From the IMG/VR virus record IMGVR_UViG_3300027782_000349, positions 1 through 24,645 of that record: a stretch of 24,645 nt of DNA. One strand, given 5' to 3'. This DNA is from a virus. Shown here piece by piece: positions 16,086 to 23,748 of the stretch. Within the stretch, counting starts at the first letter, position 1. Each line of letters starts with the position of its first letter. Under the pieces are notes generated by a model. The model was not told where the DNA came from. It worked only from the letters and a program-made list of their open reading frames with translations, and made no database searches. The position numbers and the translations under genes were made by a program.

Positions 16086-19000
16086 GCACTTATCGTTCGA
16101 TTCAAGGTTCCGGCGGCGGCGGTGGCGGCGGCGGCTGCTTTCTTGGCCGCACTTTGGTGCGCACACCTGATGGTGAATGCCAGATTGACCAGCTAAAACC
16201 TGGCGATCAGGTTCTTAGTTTTGACGATCATGGCATCATCAAGGCTGGCACCGTGCTCAAAGTGCATGAGCATGAGAATGAGCGCGTCATTCGTTATGGC
16301 CTGTGGGGTGGCACGTTTCTTGATGCTACGCCCAACCACTGGGTACTAAATCAATTCAATGCCTTTGTTGAGATCGGCACGTTAGGCGCCGATGATTGCT
16401 TGGTGGATGAAAACAATCACCTGCGGCCAATTGTTAGCAAAACAGATTTATGTAACGGCACGGTTTATAACCTGACAGTTGAAGGACACCACACATTTAT
16501 TGCTGGTGGCATCCGTGTCCACAATGCTGGCCTTGGTGTAGGCATTGCAGGTTCTGGCGGTGGTGGTGGCAAGGGCGGCGGTGGGCAAGCTTACGTTCCA
16601 ACCGAATCTGACGACTCACTCCAGTCAGTTCAATACGGCAGCGTTCTTGACCTGCTTAGTGAAGGTGAAATTGAAGGCATTGAAGGTGGTGTCAAAGGCA
16701 TTTATCTTGATGGCACGCCAATTCAAAGCAGCACTGGCACAGATAACTTTACAGGTTACACAGTGGTTACCCGTAATGGCACGCAGGCACAAGCATATAT
16801 TCCAAACACCAACGGCACAGAGTCAGAAAAAGGCGTAAACGTAGAAGCCACTGCCAGCACCTCAGTTACTCGCACAATTAGTGACACGGATGTTGACCGT
16901 GTGCGGGTTACGGTCCAGATGCCAGCTTGCCAAATTATTGAAGATGACGGCGACATTGTTGGCAACAGCGTAGACATTCAGATTCAAGTTCAATACAACG
17001 GTGGCGGGTTCACAACTGTTGTAGCTGACACCATCAGCGGCAAAACAACCAACAGTTATCAGCGCGACTACATGCTGACGCTGAGCGGTGCGTTCCCGGT
17101 TGATATTCGCTTGGTGCGTATCTCGCCAGATTCTGGCAGCGCACGCAATCAAAACCGCACTTACCTTTACAGCTACACCGAAATCATTGATGAAAAACTG
17201 CGCTACCCAAACAGCGCATTAACTTTCCTGCGGTTTGATAGCCGCCAGTTCAACAGCATTCCGTCCCGCAAATACTTGGTGCGGGGCATCAAGATCCAGC
17301 TACCCAGTAACGCCACGGTCGATACCACTAACTACCTTGGCCGCGTCACGTATTCCGGCGTGTGGGATGGAACTTTTGGCGCTGCTACATGGTGTGCAGA
17401 CCCAGCGTGGTGTTTATGGGATCTGCTGACCAATACCCGCTACGGAGCATCCATCCCCGCCAGCAGCTTAGATCGCTACGACTTTTATTCAATCAGCCAA
17501 TATTGCAACGGCCTGGTCAGTGATGGCAAAGGCGGCCAAGAACCACGCTTCCTGTGCAACCTGCTGCTTAACAGCCGTGACGAGGTTTATAACGTCATCC
17601 AAGAGTTCACGGCACTATTCCGTGGCATTGCCTACTACGGTGCTGGCACCTTGGTTGTCAACCAGGACAGGCCATCAGATCCGCAATACGTCATCACTGC
17701 TGCCAACGTAATTGACGGCATTTTTAACTACTCAGGCACATCACAGAAAGCACGCGCCAGCACCGCAACTATTGGATACCAGACCTACGAAGGCTTAGGT
17801 GAAGTCGAATTTGAGTACGTTGAAGATGCTGCGGCAATCGCCAAGTACGGCATCATCAACCGTGATGTCAAGCTGCTCGGTTGCTACAGCCAGGGGCAAG
17901 CGCACCGCGCTGGCAAGTGGACGCTTCTGAGTGAGCAGAACCTTACTGAAACCGTCACGTTTGCAGTGTCCCTGGACAGTGGAATCGTGTTGCGTCCCGG
18001 CATGGTCATCAGTGTTGCCGACTCAATGAAGGCTGGTTCGCGTCGTGGTGGCCGGATCAGCAGCGCAACCACAACCACGGTCACAATCGACAGCACTGAA
18101 GATCTGAGCGTCATCGTTGCGAATGGCGCAACACTCACAGTCATGTTGCCTACTGGCTCGGCTGAACTGCGTCCTATCCAAAGCATCAGTGGCACGGTTG
18201 TCACGGTCGGTAATGCGTTCAGCGAGGCACCCAACGCTCAAGGTATTTGGGTTATTGAAACGACAGACGTCGAGCTGCAAACATTTCGTGTTATCACAGT
18301 TACTGAGTCAGAGCCTGGCGTTTATGGCGTAACAGCACTGGCGTACAACTCAACCATTTACGACGCAATTGAAAATAATCTACAAATTCAACCGCGTGAC
18401 ATTACAAGCCTTTCGACAATACCAGACCCAGTTGGAAATATTGCTGGCACCGAACACTTGTATCAAGATGGCAACAGTGTATTAACAGCATTTGACCTTA
18501 GCTGGATCGCGCCTAAAAATGTCAGTAGTTTCCGCATACAACACAGGTTAAACAATAATAACTGGATTACGTTTGAAACCACATCGCCATCGGCGCGAAT
18601 CAACAGCCTTATTGCTGGCACGCTTCAAGTTCAAATTCAATCAATTAGTAGCATTGGCAAGGCCAGTCCAATTACAGCAGCATCCTTTTCTATTACAGGC
18701 AAAACTGCCCTGCCAGGAGACGTTCAAAATCTTACCATCGAGCCAATTAACGCCAACAGCGCCAGGCTGCGCTGGAGCCAGACGGTTGACCTTGACGTGG
18801 CAGTTGGTGGCACCGTTCACATCCGCCACAGCAACTTGACCGATGGCACAGCAACCTGGAGCAATTCGGTTGACCTGATCCCAGCAAAAGCTGGTGCGGC
18901 CACAGAAGCCATTGTGCCATTGGTGGAAGGTGAAATCCTGGTCAAGTTTGAAGATGACGGCGGCAGGCAATCAACCAATGAAACCAGCGTCATTGTTGAT

Positions 19001-19813
19001 TTCCCTGATGCGCTTGGGTATTTCCCAATTCAGGTGCGCCGTGAAGATCAAGACGCCCCACCATTCCAGGGCACAAAAACCAATGTTTTTTACAGCGATA
19101 TTTTTGATGCGCTCTGTCTCGACGGCAGTTCGTTTATTGATGACATTCCAAACGTAGACTTAATTCCCGCGTTTGATTGGCTTGGCAATGTCCAGGCAAG
19201 TGGCACATACAACTTTGCCAATGCGCTTGACCTTGGCACTGCTTATGCTGTTGACTTGAAGCGGTACTTTGTCACCCGTGGTTTCTACCCTAGCGACCTG
19301 ATTGATTCAAGACTGGAATTGATTGACCTATGGGATGACTTTGATGGCGGCGTGATTGATGCAGTCAACGCAAAACTTTACATGCGTGCGACAAACGACA
19401 ATCCTGCTGGCACGCCCACATGGACCGCCTGGCAGGAATTTGTTAATGGCACCTTCAACGGTCGGGCATTTGAGTTCAAAGCAGAACTGACGTCAACCAA
19501 TGCATCCCAGAACATTTTGATCGACGGTTTGGGATACGAGGCAACGTTCCAGCAACGGCAAGACCAAAGCACGGCAACCATTGCCAGCGGTGCTGGCGCC
19601 AAGACGGTGACCTTCGACAAGGCGTTTTACACGGCTGGTGGGACAAGCCTCCCAAGCGTGGGCATCACAGCGCAAAACATGGTCAGTGGTGACTACTTCA
19701 CGGTTGGCACCATTACGGGCACCACGTTTACGGTTACCTTCCGCAACAGTGGTGGAACTGCTGTTGACCGCAATTTCACCTACACCGCGACTGGGTATGG
19801 CAAGGCACTGTAG
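16082..19813 (+). CDS. Tail-tip host specificity protein J with Hint insert
   Basis: J is the central hub and host-binding protein of the tail tip. The 1243 residues are laid out as follows: a short N-terminus ending in eight Gly (11-18); an intein-like Hint domain, C19-N148; a second Gly-rich linker to 169 (GSGGGGGKGGGG); the conserved J start YVPTESDDSLQSVQYGSVLD at 171-190; hub domains to about 770, including the segments VDRVRVTVQMP and TYSGVWDGTFG; two fibronectin-III-like domains at about 781-872 and 878-975; and a C-terminal receptor-side region, 980-1243, ending in a strand-rich module (SGDYFTVG, ATGYGKAL). Lambda J is 1132 residues, so the excess is close to the 130-residue Hint insert. 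ATGA overlap with I gives coupling. The C-terminal part is the likely determinant of host range. Confidence 0.92.
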   Translation: MSTYRSIQGSGGGGGGGGCFLGRTLVRTPDGECQIDQLKPGDQVLSFDDHGIIKAGTVLKVHEHENERVIRYGLWGGTFLDATPNHWVLNQFNAFVEIGTLGADDCLVDENNHLRPIVSKTDLCNGTVYNLTVEGHHTFIAGGIRVHNAGLGVGIAGSGGGGGKGGGGQAYVPTESDDSLQSVQYGSVLDLLSEGEIEGIEGGVKGIYLDGTPIQSSTGTDNFTGYTVVTRNGTQAQAYIPNTNGTESEKGVNVEATASTSVTRTISDTDVDRVRVTVQMPACQIIEDDGDIVGNSVDIQIQVQYNGGGFTTVVADTISGKTTNSYQRDYMLTLSGAFPVDIRLVRISPDSGSARNQNRTYLYSYTEIIDEKLRYPNSALTFLRFDSRQFNSIPSRKYLVRGIKIQLPSNATVDTTNYLGRVTYSGVWDGTFGAATWCADPAWCLWDLLTNTRYGASIPASSLDRYDFYSISQYCNGLVSDGKGGQEPRFLCNLLLNSRDEVYNVIQEFTALFRGIAYYGAGTLVVNQDRPSDPQYVITAANVIDGIFNYSGTSQKARASTATIGYQTYEGLGEVEFEYVEDAAAIAKYGIINRDVKLLGCYSQGQAHRAGKWTLLSEQNLTETVTFAVSLDSGIVLRPGMVISVADSMKAGSRRGGRISSATTTTVTIDSTEDLSVIVANGATLTVMLPTGSAELRPIQSISGTVVTVGNAFSEAPNAQGIWVIETTDVELQTFRVITVTESEPGVYGVTALAYNSTIYDAIENNLQIQPRDITSLSTIPDPVGNIAGTEHLYQDGNSVLTAFDLSWIAPKNVSSFRIQHRLNNNNWITFETTSPSARINSLIAGTLQVQIQSISSIGKASPITAASFSITGKTALPGDVQNLTIEPINANSARLRWSQTVDLDVAVGGTVHIRHSNLTDGTATWSNSVDLIPAKAGAATEAIVPLVEGEILVKFEDDGGRQSTNETSVIVDFPDALGYFPIQVRREDQDAPPFQGTKTNVFYSDIFDALCLDGSSFIDDIPNVDLIPAFDWLGNVQASGTYNFANALDLGTAYAVDLKRYFVTRGFYPSDLIDSRLELIDLWDDFDGGVIDAVNAKLYMRATNDNPAGTPTWTAWQEFVNGTFNGRAFEFKAELTSTNASQNILIDGLGYEATFQQRQDQSTATIASGAGAKTVTFDKAFYTAGGTSLPSVGITAQNMVSGDYFTVGTITGTTFTVTFRNSGGTAVDRNFTYTATGYGKAL
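16136..16525 (+). other. Mini-Hint (intein-like) domain inside J
   Basis: The 130-residue domain (J residues 19-148) has every core Hint element: Cys1 at C19 (CFLGRTLVRTPDG), IDQLKPGDQVLSFD at 35-48, the block B TxxH at T83-H86 (DATPNHW), block F VEGHHTFIAGG at 133-143, and block G ending in His147-Asn148. No homing endonuclease is inserted. The residue after Asn148 is Ala149 rather than Cys, Ser or Thr, so canonical splicing by attack of a +1 nucleophile cannot occur. Bacterial intein-like (BIL) domains have the same property and undergo N- or C-terminal cleavage or alternative splicing. Both ends lie in glycine tracts, which would tolerate cleavage, excision or permanent retention. Confidence 0.88.
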
Positions 19814-19841
19814 ACTTGTGAAACAACGAACCGGCTAATCG

Positions 19842-20423
19842 GTGGCAACCCACGATTACGTCATAGCCAACGGCACAGGTGCAGCGGTCAGATCTGATCT
19901 GAATGATGCGCTTGCGGCCATTGTCAGCAATAACAGCAGCAGCACAGCGCCTGCTACGACCTACGCCTACCAGTGGTGGGCCGACACGACCACCGGCCTG
20001 TTGAAGCAGCGCAATGCTGCTAACTCGGCGTTCGTAACGATTGGCACGCTGGCCAGCACCAACCTTGGCCTTGCATCACTGGCAGGCGCCACTTTTACAG
20101 GTGACGTGATCCTTGGCACGACCACTGCACTGGAACTGCCAGACGGCACAACTGGTCAGCGGCCTGGTTCCCCGGTCAACGGGATGATCCGTTACAACAC
20201 CACACTTAGTACGTTCGAGGGTTACAAAAACGCTGCATGGGGCGCCATTGGCGGTGGAGCAACTGGCGGAGGATCTGACGACGTGTTCTATGAGAATGGA
20301 CAGACGGTCACAACCAACTACACTTTGACCACCAACAAAAACGCAGTGACAGCTGGCCCAGTTACGGTAAACTCAGGCGTAACCGTCACGATTCCCAGTG
20401 GCTCAAGCTGGGTGGTGGTGTAA
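19842..20423 (+). CDS. Tail fibre-type protein
   Basis: The 193-residue protein starts with GTG at 19842 and opens with MATHDYVIANGTGAAVRSDL, followed by ALAAIVSNNSSS and YQWWADTTTGLLKQRNAAN, a segment found at the start of many cyanophage-type fibre proteins. A second recognisable segment, GQRPGSPVNGMIRYNTTLS then FEGYKNAAWGAIGGG, is a common fibre beta-module. The C-terminus is a repetitive Thr/Val strand pattern (VTVNSGVTVTIPSGSSW), as in beta-helical adhesins. No enzyme motif is seen. It begins the fibre cassette downstream of J. No strong ribosome site is visible before the GTG. Confidence 0.75.
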   Translation: MATHDYVIANGTGAAVRSDLNDALAAIVSNNSSSTAPATTYAYQWWADTTTGLLKQRNAANSAFVTIGTLASTNLGLASLAGATFTGDVILGTTTALELPDGTTGQRPGSPVNGMIRYNTTLSTFEGYKNAAWGAIGGGATGGGSDDVFYENGQTVTTNYTLTTNKNAVTAGPVTVNSGVTVTIPSGSSWVVV

Positions 20424-20426
20424 GTC

Positions 20427-20882
20427 ATGCCAATTTCAATCGCTGGCTCTGGAACCATTACCGGCATCTCGGCTGGTGGGTTGCCTGACGACTGCATCAC
20501 CACGGCGGAGATTGCTGCCAACGCTGTCACCACCGCCAAGCTTGGTTCCGCTGAACAATCGGGCCTGTGCAAAGCGTTTGTGAACTTCAACGGCACCGGC
20601 ACCGTGGCAATCCGCGCTAGCTACAACGTGAGCAGCATTACGGATAATGGGGCTGGGGACTATACGGTGAACTTCACGACGGCGTTGGCGGATGCTAATT
20701 ACGTTACAACAGGCAGTTGTCAGCGCGAATCTGGTCAGCCCGAAGGGATCCTAACTATTTATTCTAATAATTCAAGTGGAGCACTTGTTAGTCCAACAAC
20801 CACAGCGGCGCGAATCAATACTTCTGTGCGCACAGGAGGCCCGATTGATTCTGCCTTTGTCAACGTCGCCATTTTCCGGTAA
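20427..20882 (+). CDS. Tail fibre-type protein
   Basis: The 151-residue protein begins MPISIAGSGTITGISAGGLP and DDCITTAEIAANAVTTAKL, a collagen-adjacent repeat style (TAEIAANAVTTAKL) common in fibre shafts. The second half carries KAFVNFNGTGTVAIRASYNV and GAGDYTVNFTTALADANY, a conserved small domain found at the end of many phage fibre or adhesin proteins. It probably forms a trimer together with the neighbouring fibre proteins. It starts 3 bases after the previous stop and has no clear Shine-Dalgarno. Confidence 0.72.
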   Translation: MPISIAGSGTITGISAGGLPDDCITTAEIAANAVTTAKLGSAEQSGLCKAFVNFNGTGTVAIRASYNVSSITDNGAGDYTVNFTTALADANYVTTGSCQRESGQPEGILTIYSNNSSGALVSPTTTAARINTSVRTGGPIDSAFVNVAIFR

Positions 20883-20888
20883 CCCATC

Positions 20889-21305
20889 ATGAAACGAATC
20901 ATCTACCAATCTGAATCTGGCGGTGTTGCGGTCATCATCCCCACCGAGTCAGTCGAACTGGCGCTAAAGGATGTGCCCGAAGGCGTGCTCTACGAGATCG
21001 TCGATGTTGCTGACATCCCCAGCGACCGCACCTTCCGTGGTGCCTGGGTCATCGGTGACTGCTGCATTGAGCACGACCTGGGCCAGTGTCGCGTCATTGG
21101 TCACCAGATGCGCCGGGCACAACGCAACGCAGAGTTTGCCCCGTTTGACGAGATCATCGCCAAGCAAATCCCAGGTGCAGACGCGCTTGCAGCCGAAGAG
21201 GCCCGTCAAGCCATCCGCGAGAAATACGCCTTGATTCAGGACGCCATCGACGTTGCTGAGGATCCTGACACCATCAAACTCGCCCTGGAGGCCAACCAAT
21301 CATGA
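20889..21305 (+). CDS. Fibre-associated accessory protein of unknown function
   Basis: The 138-residue protein opens with MKRIIYQSESGGVAVIIPTE and continues with EIVDVADIPSDRTFRGAWV, a pattern I recognise from small proteins next to tail fibre genes in several phage groups; whether it is a chaperone or a structural part is not known to me. The second half is helical and charged (RAQRNAEFAPFDEIIAKQI, EEARQAIREKYALIQDAID). It is not a membrane protein. It is set between two fibre genes and overlaps the next start by 4 bases (ATGA), so it is made with them. A fibre assembly role is inferred from position. Confidence 0.62.
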   Translation: MKRIIYQSESGGVAVIIPTESVELALKDVPEGVLYEIVDVADIPSDRTFRGAWVIGDCCIEHDLGQCRVIGHQMRRAQRNAEFAPFDEIIAKQIPGADALAAEEARQAIREKYALIQDAIDVAEDPDTIKLALEANQS

Positions 21306-21925
21306 GCCCTGTACGTCTTAACGGCTCAACATCGGGTTACACCGAACTCTCCGCCCCAGCCGTGGCGGGTTCCAACACGCTGCTGTTGCCGACGGGTGCG
21401 GGTAGCGCCTACCAAGTGGTGCGTAACGGTGCCACCGCAGGGTCGCTGGAGTTCACCGACAAGATTGTCAGCGGCACCGCGCAGAACAGCACCAGCGGCA
21501 CCAGCATTGACTTCACTGGCATTCCGAGCTGGGTGAAGCGGGTGACGGTGATGTTTAACCAAGTTAGCACAAGTGGTTCAAGTCATTTGCTAATACAAAT
21601 TGGCAATGGATCAATTATTTCATCTGGGTATCCAACTTCGACAAGTTGTGTCATTAACAATGCACCCTCCCCTTTCTTTATCTCATCAAACAGTGGTTTC
21701 ATACTTTATAATGGTGCAGCGTCAAATGTTTATAACGGAGCAATGTTGATAATGAATGTTACGTCTAACACTTGGACAGCGCAGCACACTATAGGTGGCA
21801 ATGATACGAGCAGATTTGGAGGCGGTAGTCTTGCCCTCTCCGGCACCCTAGACCGCGTTCGCATCACCACCGTGAACGGCACCGACACCTTCGACGCCGG
21901 GTCGATAAATATTATGTATGAATAG
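21302..21925 (+). CDS. Tail fibre / receptor-binding-type protein
   Basis: The 207-residue protein starts with a fibre-like attachment module (LNGSTSGYTELSAPAVAGSN, TLLLPTGAGSAYQVVRNG), common at the N-termini of marine phage fibres. The rest is Ser-, Thr-, Gly- and Asn-rich with strand patterns (SIDFTGIPSWVKRVTVMFNQ, HTIGGNDTSRFGGGS), ending in TTVNGTDTFDAGSINIMYE, a typical end for an adhesin jelly-roll domain. The central part (bases about 21560-21790) is visibly richer in A and T than the flanks, which suggests that the receptor-binding part was exchanged while the ends stayed. Its 3' end overlaps the HNH gene by 8 bases. Confidence 0.7.
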   Translation: MSPVRLNGSTSGYTELSAPAVAGSNTLLLPTGAGSAYQVVRNGATAGSLEFTDKIVSGTAQNSTSGTSIDFTGIPSWVKRVTVMFNQVSTSGSSHLLIQIGNGSIISSGYPTSTSCVINNAPSPFFISSNSGFILYNGAASNVYNGAMLIMNVTSNTWTAQHTIGGNDTSRFGGGSLALSGTLDRVRITTVNGTDTFDAGSINIMYE

Positions 21926-22433
21926 CATGAAACCACATATCACCCTAGACCGATTAAAAGAGCTGGCACACTATGACCCAGCTACAGGGCAGTTTGTGTT
22001 GAAGAAACACCGCAAAGGAACCACCAGAAAGATTGGTGATGCACTGGGAAGTAAGAAAAAACCTGGCTACTTAGAAGCTTGCTTTGACCAGCGTATCTAC
22101 CTTTTGCATCGGCTGGCTTACTTCTACATGACAGGAGAGGTACCCCAAACTGTTGACCACATCAATAGCAACGGGATGGACAACAGGTGGGACAACCTAC
22201 GGTCGGTCACCCATCAGCAAAACATGGAAAACATAAAGAAAATGCGCCCCGACAATACGACCGGCTACAGGGGTGTGCACAGGTGGCACGGCAAGTATCG
22301 TGCCAAGATAGTAGTCAACAAAAAGCAAATCCACCTTGGCACATTCTCAACAGCAGAGGAAGCGGCAAAAGCTTATGAGGCTGCCAGGCCAAGCATCCAC
22401 AGTTTCTACGTCCCTCAGGAGGTGATCCGATGA
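21918..22433 (+). CDS. HNH endonuclease with AP2-like DNA-binding domain
   Basis: The 171-residue protein is a free-standing homing-type nuclease. The N-terminal part has LLHRLAYFYMTG at 62-73 and the HNH core with D80-H81 (VDHINSNGMDNRWDNLRSV), N93 and N102. The C-terminal part, 114-155, is an AP2/ERF-like DNA-binding module (TGYRGVHRWHGKYRAKI, HLGTFSTAEEAAKAYEAA). Such genes spread between phages by cutting sites that lack them. It lies between two fibre genes and overlaps both (8 bases before, 4 bases after), so it is fitted exactly into the operon. An alternative ATG is at 21927. The C-terminal codons contain the ribosome site for the next gene. Confidence 0.9.
   Translation: MNSMKPHITLDRLKELAHYDPATGQFVLKKHRKGTTRKIGDALGSKKKPGYLEACFDQRIYLLHRLAYFYMTGEVPQTVDHINSNGMDNRWDNLRSVTHQQNMENIKKMRPDNTTGYRGVHRWHGKYRAKIVVNKKQIHLGTFSTAEEAAKAYEAARPSIHSFYVPQEVIR
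22417..22428 (+). promoter_or_regulatory. Extended Shine-Dalgarno (AGGAGGTGATCC)
   Basis: Twelve bases, AGGAGGTGATCC, are fully complementary to the usual 3' end of bacterial 16S rRNA (GGATCACCTCCT). The core AGGAGG lies 7 bases before the ATG at 22430. The site sits inside the last codons of the HNH gene and serves the following fibre gene. It is by far the strongest ribosome site seen in the window. Confidence 0.85.
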
Positions 22434-23371
22434 GCACAATTAACGTTTCAAACCTCGCCGGACCTTCTAGCACCGGCACTGCTGCAATCCTGGCCAGCGT
22501 CAATGGTGGTTCTATTGCTGGTAGCCGGAACCGCATCATCAATGGCACGGCAGCAGTAGATCAGCGTAATACTGGCGCTTCTCAAACTTTTACCGCAGCC
22601 GCTGCTTTGGCCTATAGCGTTGATCGTTGGTACGGCTATTGCACAGGTGCAAACGTCACGGGCCAACGAGTAACAGGTGCCACAGCTGGTCAGTTTTATT
22701 ACCGATTCACAGGAGCTGCCAGCGTCACGGCTATCGGTTTTGGGCAACGGATTGAGCAACTCAACAGTGCCGACCTTGCCAGCAGTACCGCAACGCTGAG
22801 CGTTGACCTTGCCAACTCACTGCTAACGACTGTCACCTGGACAGCGTATTACGCAACCACTGCTGATACCTTTGGCACGTTGGCCAGTCCCACTCGGACG
22901 CAGATTGCCACTGGCACGTTTACTGTTACCAGCACTGTCACCCGGTACAACACCAACATCAGCGTTCCAGCAGCGGCCACTACCGGTATCGAGATTGTGT
23001 TCACGGTTGGCGCTCAAACTTCCGGCACCTGGACAATCGGCAACGTCCAACTTGAACCCGGCACCGTCGCGACTCCTTTTGAGCGCAGGTCGTATGGGGC
23101 GGAGTTGGCGTTGTGTCAGAGGTATTTCTTTAAAGGCATCCAAGGTGCTTCTGGATACGGAACAACGGGGGGTCTATATGGTCAATACAATAGAACCGCA
23201 GTTACAATGCGTACTGCACCTACAGGCACTATTAACTTAGATGCCGGAGGTAATTGCAGCAGTCCAGTAATTGATAATTTATCGGTTGATAGATTTAGAG
23301 CTTATGTAACTGTTGGGTCATCCGGTGGTTTTGATGCTCAAATTACAGTCACCTTGTCCTCTGAGCTGTAA
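22430..23371 (+). CDS. Tail fibre protein with carbohydrate-binding-like domain
   Basis: The 313-residue protein has an N-terminal SNLAGPSSTGTAAILASVNG attachment segment, then NRIINGTAAVDQRNTG and YSVDRWYGYCTG, the hallmark opening of a jelly-roll, carbohydrate-binding-like domain found in many phage fibre proteins. It ends around WTIGNVQLEPGTVATPFERR and ELALCQRYF. A shorter variable tip follows at about 235-313, rich in Gly, Tyr and Asn (GYGTTGGLYGQYN), which may contact the receptor. The start overlaps the HNH stop (ATGA) and uses the extended Shine-Dalgarno at 22417. This is the largest fibre gene after J and a candidate main receptor-binding protein. Confidence 0.78.
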   Translation: MSTINVSNLAGPSSTGTAAILASVNGGSIAGSRNRIINGTAAVDQRNTGASQTFTAAAALAYSVDRWYGYCTGANVTGQRVTGATAGQFYYRFTGAASVTAIGFGQRIEQLNSADLASSTATLSVDLANSLLTTVTWTAYYATTADTFGTLASPTRTQIATGTFTVTSTVTRYNTNISVPAAATTGIEIVFTVGAQTSGTWTIGNVQLEPGTVATPFERRSYGAELALCQRYFFKGIQGASGYGTTGGLYGQYNRTAVTMRTAPTGTINLDAGGNCSSPVIDNLSVDRFRAYVTVGSSGGFDAQITVTLSSEL

Positions 23372-23377
23372 CTAACC

Positions 23378-23611
23378 ATGACCTACCAACTCACCTCCGG
23401 CAACACCATTCTCCGTCTTGCGGACAACGCCTTCATCCCACCCGACCCCGCCAACATCGATTATGCCGCCTACCTGGAGTGGGTCGCAGCTGGCAACACC
23501 CCCGAGCCTGCACCCGAACCTGTGGCCCCGGTTGAACTGACGCCTGCTGAGAAGTTGGCAGCATCTGGGTTGACGGTGGATGAACTGAAGGCGCTGCTGG
23601 GCCTTGACTGA
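23378..23611 (+). CDS. Small fibre-associated protein
   Basis: The 77-residue protein carries ILRLADNAFIPPDPANIDY and AAYLEWVAAGNTPEPAP, the conserved pattern of small proteins found after tail fibre genes in many phages, followed by a Pro-rich linker and a helical end (LTVDELKALLGLD). It resembles the C-terminal part of tail fibre assembly proteins. A role as fibre chaperone or tip component is inferred from position. It starts 6 bases after the fibre stop and ends with TGATGG, so its TGA overlaps the ATG of the next small gene. Confidence 0.68.
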   Translation: MTYQLTSGNTILRLADNAFIPPDPANIDYAAYLEWVAAGNTPEPAPEPVAPVELTPAEKLAASGLTVDELKALLGLD

Positions 23612-23748
23612 TGGCAGTACGCGCAAAGGCTGGTGCATCACACATCACCCACCAGCCGGGTGCTCCAAAGCTTACAAATCAAGGTCAAGGAAAACGGTCG
23701 CGGCCTAACCACGGTCGAAAGAAGCGGATTGGGCAAGGAAAACGCTAA
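23611..23748 (+). CDS. Small basic protein (45 residues)
   Basis: The ATG at 23611 overlaps the preceding stop by 1 base and opens a 45-codon frame: MAVRAKAGASHITHQPGAPK, then GQGKRSRPNHGRKKRIGQGKR. About a third of residues are Lys, Arg or His, and the GKRSRPNHGRKK segment recalls a small Arg/Lys-rich protein widespread in cyanophages. It could bind nucleic acid; no function is known to me. Its TAA at 23746-23748 overlaps the stop of the opposite-strand HNH gene. The tight overlap with the previous gene and the biased composition argue that it is real. Confidence 0.68.
   Translation: MAVRAKAGASHITHQPGAPKLTNQGQGKRSRPNHGRKKRIGQGKR

Noticed and set aside
19842-23371. Diversity-generating retroelement targeting a fibre or C-type lectin domain
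   Set aside because: No reverse transcriptase, no template/variable repeat pair and no lectin-fold variable end were seen in the window.
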